Under the pieces are notes generated by a model. The model had not been told where the DNA came from. It worked only from the letters and a program-made list of their open reading frames with translations, and searched no databases. The position numbers and the translations under genes were made by a program. This document shows, piece after piece, positions 1 to 9,454 of a DNA stretch of 13,690 bases (position 1 is the stretch's first letter; every line of letters starts with the position of its first letter). Source of the stretch: Prolixibacteraceae bacterium (GTDB lineage Bacteria > Bacteroidota > Bacteroidia > Bacteroidales > Prolixibacteraceae); assembly GCA_009782655.1 (NCBI GenBank), contig WRIQ01000007.1, positions 1 through 13,690 on the forward strand. The letters run 5' to 3'.

Positions 1-1801
<1,801 letters not shown>

Positions 1802-1861
1802 TTATTCTTTTCTACATTACTATGTTAATTTAATGTATCAGACAGCATTTTTACAAACATG

Positions 1862-1891
1862 CAAATATACAAAAATACCCCGTAAAGGCAA
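1862..1891 (-). promoter_or_regulatory. gyrB promoter, Bacteroidetes type (TTG-N19-TATATTTG)
   Basis: The minus strand carries TTG at 1891-1889, a 19-base spacer and TATATTTG at 1869-1862, a full match to the Bacteroidetes sigma-ABfr -7 consensus TAnnTTTG with a -33 TTG at a normal distance. Transcription would start near 1855, giving a gyrB leader of roughly 95 bases. The -33 TTG lies inside the loop of the terminator hairpin at 1875-1907, and the -7 follows directly after its T-run, so the two elements overlap physically. Confidence 0.7.
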
Positions 1892-1907
1892 TGTCTTTAC
1901 GGGGTAT
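1871..1907 (-). terminator. Rho-independent terminator of the TPR/barrel operon
   Basis: A perfect 13-bp inverted repeat (ATACCCCGTAAAG at 1875-1887, its complement at 1895-1907) encloses a 7-base loop. On the minus strand the stem is followed by a run of T (1875-1871) and then further T-rich sequence; on the plus strand no T-run adjoins the stem. It lies about 110 bases past the stop of the barrel gene that ends at 2020, so it is best read as that operon's terminator. Confidence 0.8.
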
Positions 1908-2019
1908 AAAACCTATTTTTTAATATTTGTTTTAAATTATTTTGTTTCGAATATTTTTCTGATTTTCAATATGTTATTAATCACGATATACACATTTTTT
2001 TATCATTGCTTGCAAAAAT

Positions 2020-3798
2020 CTAAAAAGAGATGCTGATTCCGCCCAAAAAGTTAAAACTCTGCACGGGATAACCTAACCATCGTTCATATTTTTGAAATCC
2101 GAAGTTATTGAGCTGGGCGAAGATCGAAAATTTGCTGGTGATGTCGAAAACCCCTCTTGCATTCAGATCGATAACAGCGCCGAGCGGATGAATTTCGTTG
2201 GTGAAAGTTTCATCCGCATTGTTTATTATCGCCAAGGCGTCGCGTTGCCCCACAACAAATACATCGGCGGCAAGTTTCAGCCTTTCGGTTACTTGGCAAC
2301 TCAGTGTGAATGTGGCGTCAAACTCAGGCATGTTCCAGGGTTTTTCCTGTAAATCCATGTAATATTTATAGTAGTTCCCCGACAGCAAAAGGTTGAACTT
2401 TTCGCCCACATTGTGTGTGAGTTCGACGTTGAATTTCAAGGTTTGCATGTCTTCGTATAAAACATCAAATACATTGTTATAATATGTGTATTCCTGTTCT
2501 GTGGCGGGATCAATCAGATCGGGAATGAGAAGTTTATTCATAAAATAGAGTGGATGATCGGTAAACGACGAATGCGCAACCTCAAGTTTGAAATTGGTTT
2601 TCGAAGTTATGCGCCCGTCTAATCCGCCATAGAAACGTAATTTTTCGAAATGGTTTTTCACCGTTAGTTGCGGATTGAAGAAAGGATTGTGATACAAAAC
2701 TGCTGAGTAGTAGTTGTGATGATTTCGGCCGTCAACACCCGCATATAAACCGATAATTTCCTTCACAGGAATGAAATTGAAACGGATATCGGGTGCTATT
2801 CTTACTTTATCCTGATATTGATTGTCGAATGTAAACCAGAGACGTCCTCCGAGTTTCAGATTAATGGTTTCATTGCCCACGTATATGGCAGGTTTTCCGT
2901 ACACCCAAACCTGATTACGTGTGCCGATTTCGGGAATCGTATCGGTGGTCATAATTTCTGTCGCCTGCGAAAAATCAATGCCGGCATTGAGCAGGAATGC
3001 TGCCATTCCCATCGGTTTTTTAAAGTTGAGGTCGAAGTTGGTGAAGTGTTCGCGTTGGTTGGTTTTGGTTCCCAGATAATGGTATTTGAGGTCGAAACCA
3101 ACAATAGTGGCATCCTTATTTTTCGACAGGCTTTGCAGGTTAATATTGAAGCCGCCCTTTGTCAGCGTTTGGCGTTCGCCCAGATACGTGTCGAGATTCA
3201 TACTATCGGCAGGCGTAGGGTAGAGGCCGGGATATCCGTAATAATTGTATCCGTTGTGGTTGAAATTGAAGTCTACCGAGAGAATGGATTGACGAAACAT
3301 ATGCTTAAAATATATTTCAGCTTCGTTGTCGGAGAATGGGGCTTTCACTTTTTCGTCGTTTTCGAGTTTCACTTTCCCGTGCGATGAAAGGTGCTTGAAG
3401 TGAATGCCGAACAGAAAGTCGGTCGAGCTTTTGTTGTTGAAGAAAAATTCCCCATAGGGCTTGTTGTAGTTTCCCACGCCCAGCCTCAGCAACCCGTAGC
3501 CGTTGTCCGACTTGGGCTTTCCCACAATGGTGGCCGCCTGCAAATTAGTTACCGAAAAGGTTGAAAACACAGGCTGACTGCTGATACTGTAATCGAAGCT
3601 GGGTTTCTTGTGTTCTTCGTCTTTGATAACCGGCATGGTATTAATCTTCTGTGCATCCATAGCCGCCGGATTGAAGGATTTCACAACTTCTACTTCGCGC
3701 GATATGAGGCTGTCTCTTTGCGCTTGCACGGCTGTCGAGGCGGCAACAACCATTATTGCCGTCCATATCCATTCGAATAAATAATCTCTTCTTATCAT
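2020..3798 (-). CDS. Outer-membrane beta-barrel protein (TonB-receptor-like, no plug seen)
   Basis: 592 residues. The N-terminus is a signal peptide with likely cleavage after VQA at residue 26. After a short linker (EVEVVKSFNP...), the rest is a series of alternating aromatic/polar strands typical of an outer-membrane barrel (for example FLFGIHFKHLSSHGKVKL, FNLLLSGNYYKYYM), ending in ...GGISISF, an aromatic C-terminal residue as expected for Bam-dependent insertion. I see no TonB box or plug domain before the barrel, and the length is short for a full TonB-dependent receptor, so transport by a TonB mechanism is doubtful. The gene starts 18 bases after the stop of the TPR gene and should be co-transcribed with it; the pairing suggests one envelope complex, for example a barrel with a periplasmic TPR partner. 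Substrate unknown. Exact family not recognised beyond that. Confidence 0.8.
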   Translation of the reverse strand: MIRRDYLFEWIWTAIMVVAASTAVQAQRDSLISREVEVVKSFNPAAMDAQKINTMPVIKDEEHKKPSFDYSISSQPVFSTFSVTNLQAATIVGKPKSDNGYGLLRLGVGNYNKPYGEFFFNNKSSTDFLFGIHFKHLSSHGKVKLENDEKVKAPFSDNEAEIYFKHMFRQSILSVDFNFNHNGYNYYGYPGLYPTPADSMNLDTYLGERQTLTKGGFNINLQSLSKNKDATIVGFDLKYHYLGTKTNQREHFTNFDLNFKKPMGMAAFLLNAGIDFSQATEIMTTDTIPEIGTRNQVWVYGKPAIYVGNETINLKLGGRLWFTFDNQYQDKVRIAPDIRFNFIPVKEIIGLYAGVDGRNHHNYYSAVLYHNPFFNPQLTVKNHFEKLRFYGGLDGRITSKTNFKLEVAHSSFTDHPLYFMNKLLIPDLIDPATEQEYTYYNNVFDVLYEDMQTLKFNVELTHNVGEKFNLLLSGNYYKYYMDLQEKPWNMPEFDATFTLSCQVTERLKLAADVFVVGQRDALAIINNADETFTNEIHPLGAVIDLNARGVFDITSKFSIFAQLNNFGFQKYERWLGYPVQSFNFLGGISISF

Positions 3799-3816
3799 GT
3801 TTCTGTGAGTTTTCTG

Positions 3817-6800
3817 TTAATCCAAATTTATTTGCATGGGGTTGCTGCGAACCGATTCCTCCTCCTGTTTTTCTCTTTCTTCGATTTGCGAAAGTTTTCT
3901 TTTCGCCTCCGACAAAATTCCATCGTTTTGTTCAGGGTAGTTCTCTATCAAACTTTTCAGCGTATGCTTTGCCTGAAAATCGTCATTTTTCGATGAGTAA
4001 ATATCGGCCATGAGGATGAAGCTTTTAGCCAGCCAGAACTGGTGTTGCGTACCTTTCGAGATGAAGTCCATGATCTCCTTTTCCGCGGAGGCGGTATTCT
4101 TCTGATGGTAGTAAATTTCCGAAATCAAATATTTGGATTCGGCGCCCTCAGCCGAATTGGTTTCGGTGGCTACTTTTTTCAGTTCGGGAATTGCTTTGTC
4201 GTAGTTTTGCAACATATAGAATGATTTTCCGGTTACAAAATTGGCGTCGCGCTGCATGATTTCGCTGAGTTTGTCGGCACTGCTGAGCCGTGTAGCTTCG
4301 TTGATGGCATTTTGATATTTTTCGAGATAGAAATTGCAATTCATTTTTCCGGCGATGGCACGCACGGTATTCCATTTGCTCGTCGATACAGCTTCGAGCC
4401 GGTCGAATATGTCGAGTGCTTCATTGTAGCGTTTCCCGTTGTAGAGTAGCTCCGAAGCTTTCGACAGCGCCTGCTCGCTGAATATATTGGAAGGCTGCTG
4501 GGCGACATACATATAGTTTTCGAGCGCCTGCGAATATTGACTGCTACTGTATAGCGCTTCGCCGAGGTAGAAGTTGGCGTTGAGCACAAAACTGCCGTTG
4601 GGATATTGCTGCAGGTAGCGGCGTAACTGGTTGGCAGCATTGGGGTCGCCGGCCATAAACTGCTTCTCGGCAGTCATATAAGTGAGCGAGTCTTGTGCGT
4701 TTACTGTTACCGTTGTGCCGCCGCCCACACGGTTGGCATAGGTGAAATACGAATCCACATCGTTCATCTCCACATAGCAGTTGCGAATACCTGTCAGCGC
4801 AGCCTGCGCTTCTTGCGTGCCGCCATATTTCTCGGCCACCTCTTTATAATAACGTAACGAATTTTGATAGTCGCCCTGATTGTAGTTTATCAACCCCATC
4901 TGCAACAGCGCCTTGGGATAGTATGCGCTTCGCTGCGAATTGTCGATAATATATTGGTATTCTCGTTTTGCGTCTGTCGTTTTGCCATCCAACTGATAGG
5001 TTTGCCCCAGTTCGTAGTGGGCGTCGTCAATATAAGTCGATTTGGGAAAGGTCGAAACAAGCGTGTTCAACTGATCGATTTTCGCCTGTTTGTCGCGCTG
5101 CAATCCGCTGGTGAAAGCCAGTTGGTAGAGGGCGTAATCGGCGTCGTAGTTGCGCATGTTGTAAGCCTGTTTGTAGTTGGCTACCGCCGAGGTGTAATCG
5201 CGTTGCTGAAAAAAGCTGTCGCCTAAGCGGTTGTATGCGTCGGCAACTTTGTTGGAATTGCGGTCGCGTGTGCCGCTCAGGTATTTGCGGAAATAGTTTT
5301 CGGCCTGCTTGTAGTCTTCCAGTTTGAAGTATGAATAGCCCAGACTGTAGTTTGCGTCGTTGTATTCGGCCGACGAGAAAGCGCCCGATGCTGCTAAAAA
5401 CTGATTGAAACTGCGGATAGCCGCCGAATAATCGCCGGTGCGATAAAGCGATTCGGCTCGCCAAAAACGGGCGCTGGCGGCTAAATCGGCATTATGGACA
5501 TTTTGCAGCGACTTGTCGAAATAATCAATGGCCTGATCGTAGGATGAGTTACCGAAAAGCTCAAGCCCGCGATAGTAGGTCACACGCTGATACGCCTGAT
5601 TGATGGCTGCATTTTTCACTTTTATCTTTTCAATGGAAGCAATGGCGTCGCGATAGTTGCGCGTAATCATGAAAACTTCCACCAGATACTGGTAGGCTGT
5701 GGTGTTCCTGTCCGAGTTGGGGTAGAGCGAAATATATTTGTCGAAGGCCTTAATGGTTTCATTAAAAGGCGAATACGAGAGTTCATAGGTCAACTTGGCG
5801 TAGTTGAAAAGGGCGTCTTCGCGAATAGCGTCGTCAAATTCCATGTCGGAGGCCGAGCCGAAAGCTACACGCGCCTTTTCCTTTTCGCCGGTGCGGATGT
5901 AGGCGTCGGCAAGGTGATAAAAAGCATTTTGCGCCAGCGCGTCGCTTCCTTTTGTGGCGCCTTCAAGGTAGGGGATCGACTTTTCGTGCTGTCCGATTAT
6001 GTAATACGAATAGCCGAGCAGGTAGTTGTCTTCGCGCGATTTTGTGCCGGATGTTTGGTGGTATTGTTCCAAGTATTTTATGGCTTCGTCGAAGCGTTTC
6101 AGATGAAAATACGAGTCGCCCACAATTTTGTTCAATTCCGGTTTATGCGCCGCTTCCACTTCGTTGATTATCGGAACGATATAATTTACAACATCGCTGT
6201 AGCGTTCCTGCTTGTAATAAATCTGACTGACATACATGGGAATTACTTTCGAGAAGTTGGGGTCGTTGTCCAACTGCCGGAATCCATCGAGCGCTGCATC
6301 GTAGTTGCCTTTCAGGTAGTTAATGTGCGACCAGTAATAGATTGCCGGTTTTTTCAACAAGTGATCTTTGTCTTTAATCATAAAAAACTGGTTGGCCGCC
6401 AAATCCAGTTCGTCGGTCATCATGTACGAATATCCGGTCATGTAAATGGCTTTCACCCTGTCGTTTTCCGACAGGCCGTTGCTGTCCACATTCGACAATG
6501 TTTTGAGCGCCACTTGAAAACGGTTCCTTTCGAATTGATATTCTGCATAATAAAATTGAGCATAGTTGCTGTAAGGGCTGTCGGCATAGTTGTTCAGAAA
6601 ATTGGCCATCATCTGCTCGCCCGTTGAGTGGCCTGCCCGGAGCGATGAGAGCGCCATATAATAACTGGCTTCTGATACAATTTCCGATTTTTCGTCGGCC
6701 ATATCGCGAATTTTTTCAAACTGATAATAGGCCGCATTGTATTTGCCTGTCCTGAACAATTCTTTGCCCATCTCAATCTCTTTTTGGATTTCGGTGTACC

Positions 6801-6882
6801 ACAAAGTTTCCTGCGCCACAGCGCGGAATGAGACTATCAGGCTGAATCCCGCAATCAATATGAGAAGTTTTCCTGTCTTCAT
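3817..6882 (-). CDS. Large exported tetratricopeptide (TPR) repeat protein
   Basis: 1021 residues. The signal peptide MKTGKLLILIAGFSLIVSFR..AVA ends at about residue 23. From about residue 30 to about 1000 the protein is almost wholly TPR-like helical hairpins with the usual small/aromatic pattern (YNAAYYQFEKI, YDAALDGFRQL, FDEAIKYLEQY, YTSAVANYKQA, YSQALENYMYV, YDKAIPELKKV), well over a dozen units. The last 25 residues are a charged tail (QIEEREKQEEESVR). No enzymatic motif is seen. It resembles the CpoB/YbgF and BamD style of periplasmic TPR scaffold, although much longer. As the first gene of the operon with the outer-membrane barrel 18 bases downstream, it probably acts in the periplasm as a scaffold for envelope assembly or transport; that role is inference. 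Its promoter region is shared divergently with ftsE. Confidence 0.87.
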   Translation of the reverse strand: MKTGKLLILIAGFSLIVSFRAVAQETLWYTEIQKEIEMGKELFRTGKYNAAYYQFEKIRDMADEKSEIVSEASYYMALSSLRAGHSTGEQMMANFLNNYADSPYSNYAQFYYAEYQFERNRFQVALKTLSNVDSNGLSENDRVKAIYMTGYSYMMTDELDLAANQFFMIKDKDHLLKKPAIYYWSHINYLKGNYDAALDGFRQLDNDPNFSKVIPMYVSQIYYKQERYSDVVNYIVPIINEVEAAHKPELNKIVGDSYFHLKRFDEAIKYLEQYHQTSGTKSREDNYLLGYSYYIIGQHEKSIPYLEGATKGSDALAQNAFYHLADAYIRTGEKEKARVAFGSASDMEFDDAIREDALFNYAKLTYELSYSPFNETIKAFDKYISLYPNSDRNTTAYQYLVEVFMITRNYRDAIASIEKIKVKNAAINQAYQRVTYYRGLELFGNSSYDQAIDYFDKSLQNVHNADLAASARFWRAESLYRTGDYSAAIRSFNQFLAASGAFSSAEYNDANYSLGYSYFKLEDYKQAENYFRKYLSGTRDRNSNKVADAYNRLGDSFFQQRDYTSAVANYKQAYNMRNYDADYALYQLAFTSGLQRDKQAKIDQLNTLVSTFPKSTYIDDAHYELGQTYQLDGKTTDAKREYQYIIDNSQRSAYYPKALLQMGLINYNQGDYQNSLRYYKEVAEKYGGTQEAQAALTGIRNCYVEMNDVDSYFTYANRVGGGTTVTVNAQDSLTYMTAEKQFMAGDPNAANQLRRYLQQYPNGSFVLNANFYLGEALYSSSQYSQALENYMYVAQQPSNIFSEQALSKASELLYNGKRYNEALDIFDRLEAVSTSKWNTVRAIAGKMNCNFYLEKYQNAINEATRLSSADKLSEIMQRDANFVTGKSFYMLQNYDKAIPELKKVATETNSAEGAESKYLISEIYYHQKNTASAEKEIMDFISKGTQHQFWLAKSFILMADIYSSKNDDFQAKHTLKSLIENYPEQNDGILSEAKRKLSQIEEREKQEEESVRSNPMQINLD

Positions 6883-7302
6883 GTTAATTTATTTGTTTTA
6901 AAACTTTATTTTTCCGGCATGCAAATATAAATTTGCTCAATTTGTCCAACGCTGGGGGACAACTGAAGGCATTTTTTGAATGGCAAACCCAAACCTCGCG
7001 AAAAAGGGCTGTAACAGTTGCGAAATATAGGATTATGCTTGCATTTCGCTGTGTTTAAGTTCCTTGCTGAAAATTTGGAGGCAAGGTTATATATTCGTAT
7101 TGTTGATAAATATATCGCTTTAAATGAATGATCTACCATATTTCGATTTCATATATTAAAAACTTTGCTAAAATAATAATTTCATACAAAGTCAGTTCGT
7201 TATTCGAAAGCAACTTCTTAACAGAAAACTGTTTATTTCTTTTATTTATTATAATGTACAGCAAAAAAAGTTTTAAACTAACTTCGTGAAAAAATTATTG
7301 AG
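6883..7302. other. Divergent intergenic region between the TPR operon and ftsE
   Basis: 420 bases without a convincing gene. The left end holds the promoter of the TPR operon. The stretch 6944-7035 is richer in G+C than the rest, but I find no stable RNA fold or coding pattern in it. The part from 7140 to 7302 is very AT-rich and must hold the ftsE promoter. The best -7 candidate there is TAACTTCG at 7279-7286 (one mismatch to TAnnTTTG, no clear -33), which would give a leader of about ten bases; I regard this as weak. Confidence 0.5.
6922..6949 (-). promoter_or_regulatory. Promoter of the TPR/barrel operon (TTG-N17-TATATTTG)
   Basis: On the minus strand TATATTTG at 6929-6922 matches the Bacteroidetes -7 box exactly, with TTG at 6949-6947 seventeen bases upstream, at the short end of normal spacing. 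The start would be near 6915 and the leader about 33 bases. The same TATATTTGCATG string occurs at the gyrB promoter. The -7 sits in a dyad GCAAAT-ATAA-ATTTGC (6921-6936), and the -33 in a second one, TTGTCC/GGACAA (6942-6962). Confidence 0.55.
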
Positions 7303-8028
7303 ATGGTGAACCAGGCGATTATCCATGTGGCGAATGCTGATATATACCAGCGTGAAAATATTGTACTTCAAGGTGTTAACTTGGATGTAAACGAAGGAGA
7401 ATTTGTTTATATCATTGGAAAAGTAGGCTCGGGAAAATCGAGTTTAATAAAAACCATGAATGCCGAGATTCCGCTCATCGCGGGCGAAATGGAGGTGGCC
7501 GGGCATAAATTACATACCTTGAAAAACCGTGAAATACCGATGTTGCGCCGCAAATTGGGCGTTGTTTTTCAGGATTTCAGACTGCTTACCGACCGCAGCA
7601 TACGCGAAAACCTCGAATTTACGTTACGCGCCGTGGGATGGAAAAAAAACAAGCTCATCACGGAACGCGTCATCGAAGCGCTTCATCAGACGGACATGGA
7701 AAAATACATCGACAAAATGCCTCATCAACTTTCGGGTGGCGAGCAGCAGCGCGTAGTTATTGCCCGAGCGCTGCTCAACGAACCGCAACTCATTCTGGCC
7801 GACGAACCCACAGGAAACCTCGATCCCGATACTTCGGAACAGATTCTTTGCCTGTTGAAAGAGTTGAATGCCAAGGGGAAAACCATTGTGATGGCCTCGC
7901 ACGATTATGCTTTGATAGGACGCCATCGCGCACGCACGTTGGTTTGTGAGAATTTTCAACTGCGCGATACCAGTCATTCAGGCGGCCAACTCGATTTCGA
8001 CGAAATGCTGGCAAACAATAGAATATGA
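7303..8028 (+). CDS. ftsE: Cell-division ABC-type ATPase FtsE
   Basis: 241-residue ABC ATPase of the FtsE family. FtsE pairs with the membrane protein FtsX at the septum and, in studied bacteria, drives conformational control of peptidoglycan hydrolases during division. All nucleotide-binding motifs are present: Walker A GKVGSGKS at 39-46, Q-loop Gln90 in VVFQDFRLL (the short FtsE/LolD-like form), signature LSGGEQQR from 143, Walker B LILAD 163-167 with catalytic Glu168, D-loop NLD 172-174 and switch His200. No membrane segment. The length is slightly above the usual 220-230, with extra residues at the C-terminus. ftsX is not downstream: the next gene is convergent and ends 35 bases away. As far as I recall, ftsE and ftsX are often separate in Bacteroidetes. 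LolD or another MacB-type ATPase is the alternative, but the motif context and single-gene setting favour FtsE. Confidence 0.85.
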   Translation: MVNQAIIHVANADIYQRENIVLQGVNLDVNEGEFVYIIGKVGSGKSSLIKTMNAEIPLIAGEMEVAGHKLHTLKNREIPMLRRKLGVVFQDFRLLTDRSIRENLEFTLRAVGWKKNKLITERVIEALHQTDMEKYIDKMPHQLSGGEQQRVVIARALLNEPQLILADEPTGNLDPDTSEQILCLLKELNAKGKTIVMASHDYALIGRHRARTLVCENFQLRDTSHSGGQLDFDEMLANNRI

Positions 8029-8063
8029 GTTCGTTGCACTGAAAAAGTTGTTATTGCAATATT

Positions 8064-9254
8064 CTAATTTTCAAGCAATTTATCAGCCATTGCATCGGCC
8101 AGCGCAATAAGTTCGTCGTGGGTTGCAGTTTTCACTGCGCCTTTTTCTTCTACCGGGCCGTGCACCATTTCCCATTTGATTTCTTCGGCAAATGCCATCA
8201 GGTTTTTCACGCCGCCACCATTCCACGAGTAGTTGCCGAAAATGCCGAGCAGATGGTTTTTCACGCCCATGTGTTTGATGGTTGTAAGCAACGACTCCAC
8301 ATTGGGAAAGAGCGCATTGTTGTAGGCGCAGCTTCCGACGATAAAACCTTTATATTTAAAAACATCGTTGATGATATATGACGAATGTGTTTTCGACGAA
8401 TCGTAAACTCGAATGTTTTTGATGCCTCGTTCGGCCAAGCGGCGCGCGACGGTTTCAGCCATTCGCTGCGTATGCCCGTACATGGTGCCGTATACCACCA
8501 CAACGCCTTTATCCATATCGTATGAACTCCATTTGTTGTAACGGCTCAGAACCCAGTTGAGATCGGTGCGCCAGATGGGTCCATGGGTGGCGGCTATCAT
8601 CTTGATTTCTAAGTCACTGATTTTGGAAATAGCCCGCTGGGTATGTGTGCAGTATTTTCCCACAATATTGGTGAAATAGCGCATCGCTTCCACTTCGTAG
8701 AAGTCGAGATTGATTTCGTCGTCGAAGATGCCGCCGTCGAGAGTTCCGTAGCTACCGAAAGCATCGCCCGAAAAAATTATCTTATTCTTTTTGTCGAAAG
8801 TGACCATCGTCTCAGGCCAGTGAACCATCGGGATAAGCCTGAACTGCAACCGGTGTTCGCCTAAATCGAGTAAATCGTTGTCGTCAACAACAAATACGGA
8901 ATTGGGCTTTAGGTAATAGCTTTCTACAAAACCAAATGTCTTTTTATTGCCCACCAGCGTAATTTCGGGATATTTGTGGATAATGGCTTTGAGCGCTCCC
9001 GAATGATCCGGCTCCATATGGTTGATTATCAGATAATTGATTTTGCGGTCGCCGATGATTGCCTCAATACTGTCGAGGTATTCGTCGATGAATTGTCGAT
9101 CAACCGTATCAATAAGCGCAATTTTTTCATCCACAATCAGATATGAATTATAGGAAATCCCGTGAGGTATCGGCCAGATATTTTCGAAAAGGTGGGTGCG
9201 GCGGTCGTTAAACCCCAGATAATGGATATTGTCGCTGAGTTTTGCTTGTAACAT
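8064..9254 (-). CDS. Flavodiiron protein (O2/NO reductase, class A)
   Basis: 396 residues. Reduces O2 to water and/or NO to N2O in the cytoplasm, protecting anaerobes. The N-terminal metallo-beta-lactamase-fold domain (about 1-248) has every diiron ligand of the family: H79-x-E81-x-D83-H84 (NHMEPDHS), H145 (MVHWPETM), D164 (SGDAFGS) and H224 (ATHGPIWR). The C-terminal flavodoxin domain (about 251-396) has the FMN phosphate loop YGTMYGHTQRMAE from 255. The protein ends with the flavodoxin domain: no fused rubredoxin or flavin reductase, so it needs a separate electron donor, which is not encoded nearby. Preference for O2 or NO cannot be read from this. It stands alone as a transcription unit; a -7-like TATTTTCG (9287-9280, one mismatch) lies upstream without a clear -33. 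Family names used for such proteins are FprA and ROO. Confidence 0.95.
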   Translation of the reverse strand: MLQAKLSDNIHYLGFNDRRTHLFENIWPIPHGISYNSYLIVDEKIALIDTVDRQFIDEYLDSIEAIIGDRKINYLIINHMEPDHSGALKAIIHKYPEITLVGNKKTFGFVESYYLKPNSVFVVDDNDLLDLGEHRLQFRLIPMVHWPETMVTFDKKNKIIFSGDAFGSYGTLDGGIFDDEINLDFYEVEAMRYFTNIVGKYCTHTQRAISKISDLEIKMIAATHGPIWRTDLNWVLSRYNKWSSYDMDKGVVVVYGTMYGHTQRMAETVARRLAERGIKNIRVYDSSKTHSSYIINDVFKYKGFIVGSCAYNNALFPNVESLLTTIKHMGVKNHLLGIFGNYSWNGGGVKNLMAFAEEIKWEMVHGPVEEKGAVKTATHDELIALADAMADKLLEN

Positions 9255-9454
9255 AATTGATGATTTTGAAAATAAATTGCGAAAATATCAAATTTCCATG
9301 ATACTTGTATATATTCTATATGATTTGTAAATATCGGAAATGTGGCAAAAAATAGACTAACGTTTTCTATAAGCACTGTAACACAATTTGTTATGTTTAG
9401 AATAGTCCTCTTTTTGATGCATGGTAATCAATTTTAGAACGCATTAAAAAAAAA

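Noticed and set aside
5914..6627. A 237-codon plus-strand frame opposite the TPR gene
   Set aside because: Antisense shadow of a repeat-rich gene; the translation has no coherent domain.
6906..7139. A 77-codon open frame on the minus strand upstream of the TPR gene
   Set aside because: It overlaps the clear TPR promoter, has no recognisable domain and has a composition typical of chance frames in AT-rich DNA.
7220..7233. AACAG-AAAA-CTGTT inverted repeat upstream of ftsE
   Set aside because: Five-base arms in AT-rich DNA are expected by chance and it has no clear relation to a promoter.
8021..8064. Possible bidirectional terminator between ftsE and the flavodiiron gene (GAATA/TATTC and TTGCA/TGCAA arms)
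   Set aside because: The arms are short, AT-rich and interrupted by an unpaired stretch; no good T-run follows on either strand.
8064..9254. Metallo-beta-lactamase resistance enzyme
   Set aside because: The ligands follow the diiron HxExDH pattern and a flavodoxin domain is fused, which identifies a flavodiiron protein.
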